64,000 nucleotides of DNA from positions 62,001-126,000 of the forward strand of contig NZ_JXDG01000040.1 of the NCBI RefSeq assembly GCF_000820515.1. Reading direction: 5' to 3'. This document shows positions 62,517-64,000 of this stretch, in pieces. Position numbers and translations under genes: made by a program. How positions within the stretch are numbered: position 1 is the first letter of the stretch; every line of letters starts with the position of its first letter. The notes under the pieces are model-generated. The model ran no database searches. It was given only the letters and a program-made list of their open reading frames with translations, and was not told where the DNA came from. Origin of the DNA: Pseudomonas batumici. Its GTDB lineage: Bacteria; Pseudomonadota; Gammaproteobacteria; Pseudomonadales; Pseudomonadaceae.

Positions 62517-63077
62517 CTAGCCCGCGGACTCCAGATCCTGCGCCAGTAGCCACTCGCGTGTGTCGCCGAGTACCTGATCGGCCAACTGCGGGTCATCACA
62601 GACCCGCGCCAGCACCATGGCACCGACCATCGCGGCCCAGCTGCCGGTGGCGGCACGACGCTTCTCCGCGGGTGTGGCGCCGGGCATGTTCGGGCTCAAA
62701 CGCTCGATCTGGCGACGAATGCTTTTGGTCATCTGCGCCCGCGCTTCGGGGGCCTGACGGCTGGTTTCCGATGCCAGCCCGGCCACCGGGCAGCCACCGG
62801 CACAGTCCTCCAAGTGCGCGGTACTCAGATATTGCCTGACATAACCCGCAAGATCAGCGCCCGCCGGGGCTGACGCCGAAAACACGTGGGCCAGGGACTG
62901 CGCCACCAGATCGTCCTTCGAGGCGAAATACCCGTAGAAGCCGCCATGGGTCAGCCCGGCGGCCTTCATCACTTCCGACACCGTGACCGCCTCATAACCC
63001 TTGGCCCGGAACAGCCGACTGGCGGCGTCGAGGATATTGCGCCGGTTCTCTGCCACCTGCTCGCGACTGACCTTCAT
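62517..63077 (-). CDS. TetR-family repressor
   Basis: This 186-residue regulator begins MKVSREQVAENRRNILDAAS with the helix-turn-helix SEVMKAAGLTHGGFYGYFAS, the TetR pattern, then a ligand-binding helical domain. It is divergent from the SDR gene at 63179, and a dyad in the spacer is its likely operator. Ligand unknown. Confidence 0.9.
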   Translation of the reverse strand: MKVSREQVAENRRNILDAASRLFRAKGYEAVTVSEVMKAAGLTHGGFYGYFASKDDLVAQSLAHVFSASAPAGADLAGYVRQYLSTAHLEDCAGGCPVAGLASETSRQAPEARAQMTKSIRRQIERLSPNMPGATPAEKRRAATGSWAAMVGAMVLARVCDDPQLADQVLGDTREWLLAQDLESAG

Positions 63078-63097
63078 TCGAAACCTCCGCTATAGGC

Positions 63098-63149
63098 TTG
63101 ACAGTATACATGACAGCCATCATATTTTCTAAACATGACAATCGTCATG
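63098..63149 (+). promoter_or_regulatory. SDR promoter with TetR-type dyad operator
   Basis: TTGACA (63098-63103) and CATATT (63121-63126) are 17 bases apart, a good sigma-70 pair toward the SDR gene. CATGAC AATC GTCATG (63134-63149) is a perfect dyad over the expected start site; a half-like copy (CATGACAGCCATCAT) lies at 63109-63123. Confidence 0.65.
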
Positions 63150-63178
63150 AATAAAGCAACCCGTTGAGGATTACCGTC

Positions 63179-63967
63179 ATGACAGTCAAACCCGCCGTTC
63201 TGATCACCGGTGCATCCACCGGTATCGGTGCCGTTTATGCCGACCGCTTTGCCAAGCGCGGTCACGATCTGGTGCTGGTGGCCCGGGATAAGGCCCGCAT
63301 GGACAGCCTCGCCGCGCGGCTGCGGGAGGAAACCGGGGTTTCGGTGGATGTGCTCCAGGCCGACCTGACCGATGCCGGCGACCTGGCACGTATCGAGTCG
63401 CGGGTTCGGGACGATGCGAGTATCGGCATTCTGGTCAACAACGCCGGGATGAGCGGCACCGGGACTTTCCTGGAACAGGCGCCTGATGCCGTAAGCCAGG
63501 TCATCAACCTCAACATCACCGCCCTGGCCCGCCTGACCAGCGCGATCACGCCACGCCTGGTCCAGGCGGGCACGGGCTCGATCATCAACGTCGCGTCGGT
63601 GGTCGGCCTGGCACCGGAGCTCCAGATGACCGTCTACGGGGCGACCAAGGCCTTCGTACTGTTCCTCAGCCAGGGCCTGAATATCGAACTGGGTGCCAAG
63701 GGCTTGTACGTGCAGGCGGTATTGCCGGCCGCCACCCGCACCGAAATCTGGGAGCGCTCGGGCAAGCGGATCGAGGACCTGCCGGCGGTGATGGAGGTCG
63801 ATGACCTGGTGGACGCGGCGCTGGTGGGCTTCGATCGCCGCGAAACCGTGACCATTCCACCGCTGCCCGATGAAGACCAGTGGAAAGCCCTGGAAGCCGC
63901 CCGCCTGGCAATGCTGCCGAACTTCCGTCAGGTCCTGCCGGCGGCGCGTTATCGCAACGGCGTCTGA
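63179..63967 (+). CDS. Short-chain dehydrogenase/reductase
   Basis: This 262-residue SDR has the cofactor motif LITGASTGIGAVYADRFAKR (TGxxxGIG), the NNAG strand LVNNAGMSGTGTFLEQ, the catalytic Ser in INVASVVGLA and the YxxxK pair in MTVYGATKAFVLFLS. It reduces or oxidises an unknown alcohol/carbonyl. A GAGGA site precedes the ATG at 63179. It is divergent from, and probably repressed by, the TetR protein. Confidence 0.9.
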   Translation: MTVKPAVLITGASTGIGAVYADRFAKRGHDLVLVARDKARMDSLAARLREETGVSVDVLQADLTDAGDLARIESRVRDDASIGILVNNAGMSGTGTFLEQAPDAVSQVINLNITALARLTSAITPRLVQAGTGSIINVASVVGLAPELQMTVYGATKAFVLFLSQGLNIELGAKGLYVQAVLPAATRTEIWERSGKRIEDLPAVMEVDDLVDAALVGFDRRETVTIPPLPDEDQWKALEAARLAMLPNFRQVLPAARYRNGV

Positions 63968-64000
63968 AGCCGGCGTCAGATACCGTCTTGACCCTTGCTC

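Noticed and set aside
1..64000. tRNA, rRNA, CRISPR arrays, insertion sequences
   Set aside because: No cloverleaf, rRNA-like text, spaced direct repeats or transposase motifs were recognised by reading; a tool scan could still find a small RNA.

Overview
The window looks like chromosomal DNA of a Pseudomonas, most likely of the fluorescens group. Support comes from the high-GC coding sequence, a Pseudomonas-type REP palindrome (about 49.5 kb), a MucR-type MHYT-GGDEF-EAL protein, a NodT-type RND efflux operon and an hcp-vgrG-rhs type VI secretion island. Most genes are housekeeping or accessory metabolism genes. No tRNA, rRNA or CRISPR array was seen.

Layout. (1) 1-5.4 kb: a minus-strand operon running off the left edge that looks like a small biosynthetic cluster: an orphan ectoine-synthase-like cyclase, an MFS exporter, a stand-alone AMP-forming ligase, a methyltransferase-like protein and a class D flavin monooxygenase / acyl-CoA-dehydrogenase-like enzyme. 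(2) 5.4-7.3 kb: a scar of broken genes: a 5'-truncated EamA transporter, the 3' end of a LysR regulator and a frameshifted PfkB sugar-kinase stub. (3) 7.3-15.9 kb: a sucrose-type uptake and hydrolysis locus: ScrY-like porin, four-gene ABC importer, GH32 invertase and LacI regulator, with a CG-centred palindrome between the divergent transcripts. (4) 16.1-18.4 kb: the carboxy(nor)spermidine dehydrogenase/decarboxylase pair. (5) 18.8-23.7 kb: small hypothetical genes, a CHAD protein, a membrane diguanylate cyclase and an orphan C-terminal piece of a contractile-injection-system tape measure protein. (6) 23.8-34.6 kb: two DHA2 exporters, MucR, LysR, a MerR regulator with its own-type promoter in front of an Old Yellow Enzyme, a PLD-family protein and a patatin.

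(7) 34.8-42.5 kb: a five-gene convergent block: flavin amine/amino-acid oxidase, ThDP 2-oxo-acid decarboxylase, secreted TPR protein with conserved histidines, DUF2182 membrane protein and tyrosinase. It could encode a pathway acting on an aromatic amino acid, using a copper enzyme. (8) 42.6-49.5 kb: tandem paralogous lipoproteins, then a three-gene RND efflux pump. (9) 49.9-58.9 kb: T6SS cargo island with Hcp, VgrG, a DUF4123 chaperone, and a 1572-residue Rhs protein whose C-terminal tip has the R / STS / ExE signature of cholera/pertussis-type ADP-ribosyltransferases, followed by two low-GC candidate immunity genes. (10) 59.2-64 kb: LysE exporter, flavin reductase-like protein, 2OG-Fe(II) oxygenase, an Ada protein that has lost three of four zinc cysteines, and a TetR/SDR pair with a dyad operator.

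The main leads are the orphan-EctC cluster, the tyrosinase/oxidase/decarboxylase/TPR block, the Rhs ADP-ribosyltransferase tip with its two candidate immunity genes, and the degenerate Ada. Assignments rest on motif recognition by eye; no database search was run.
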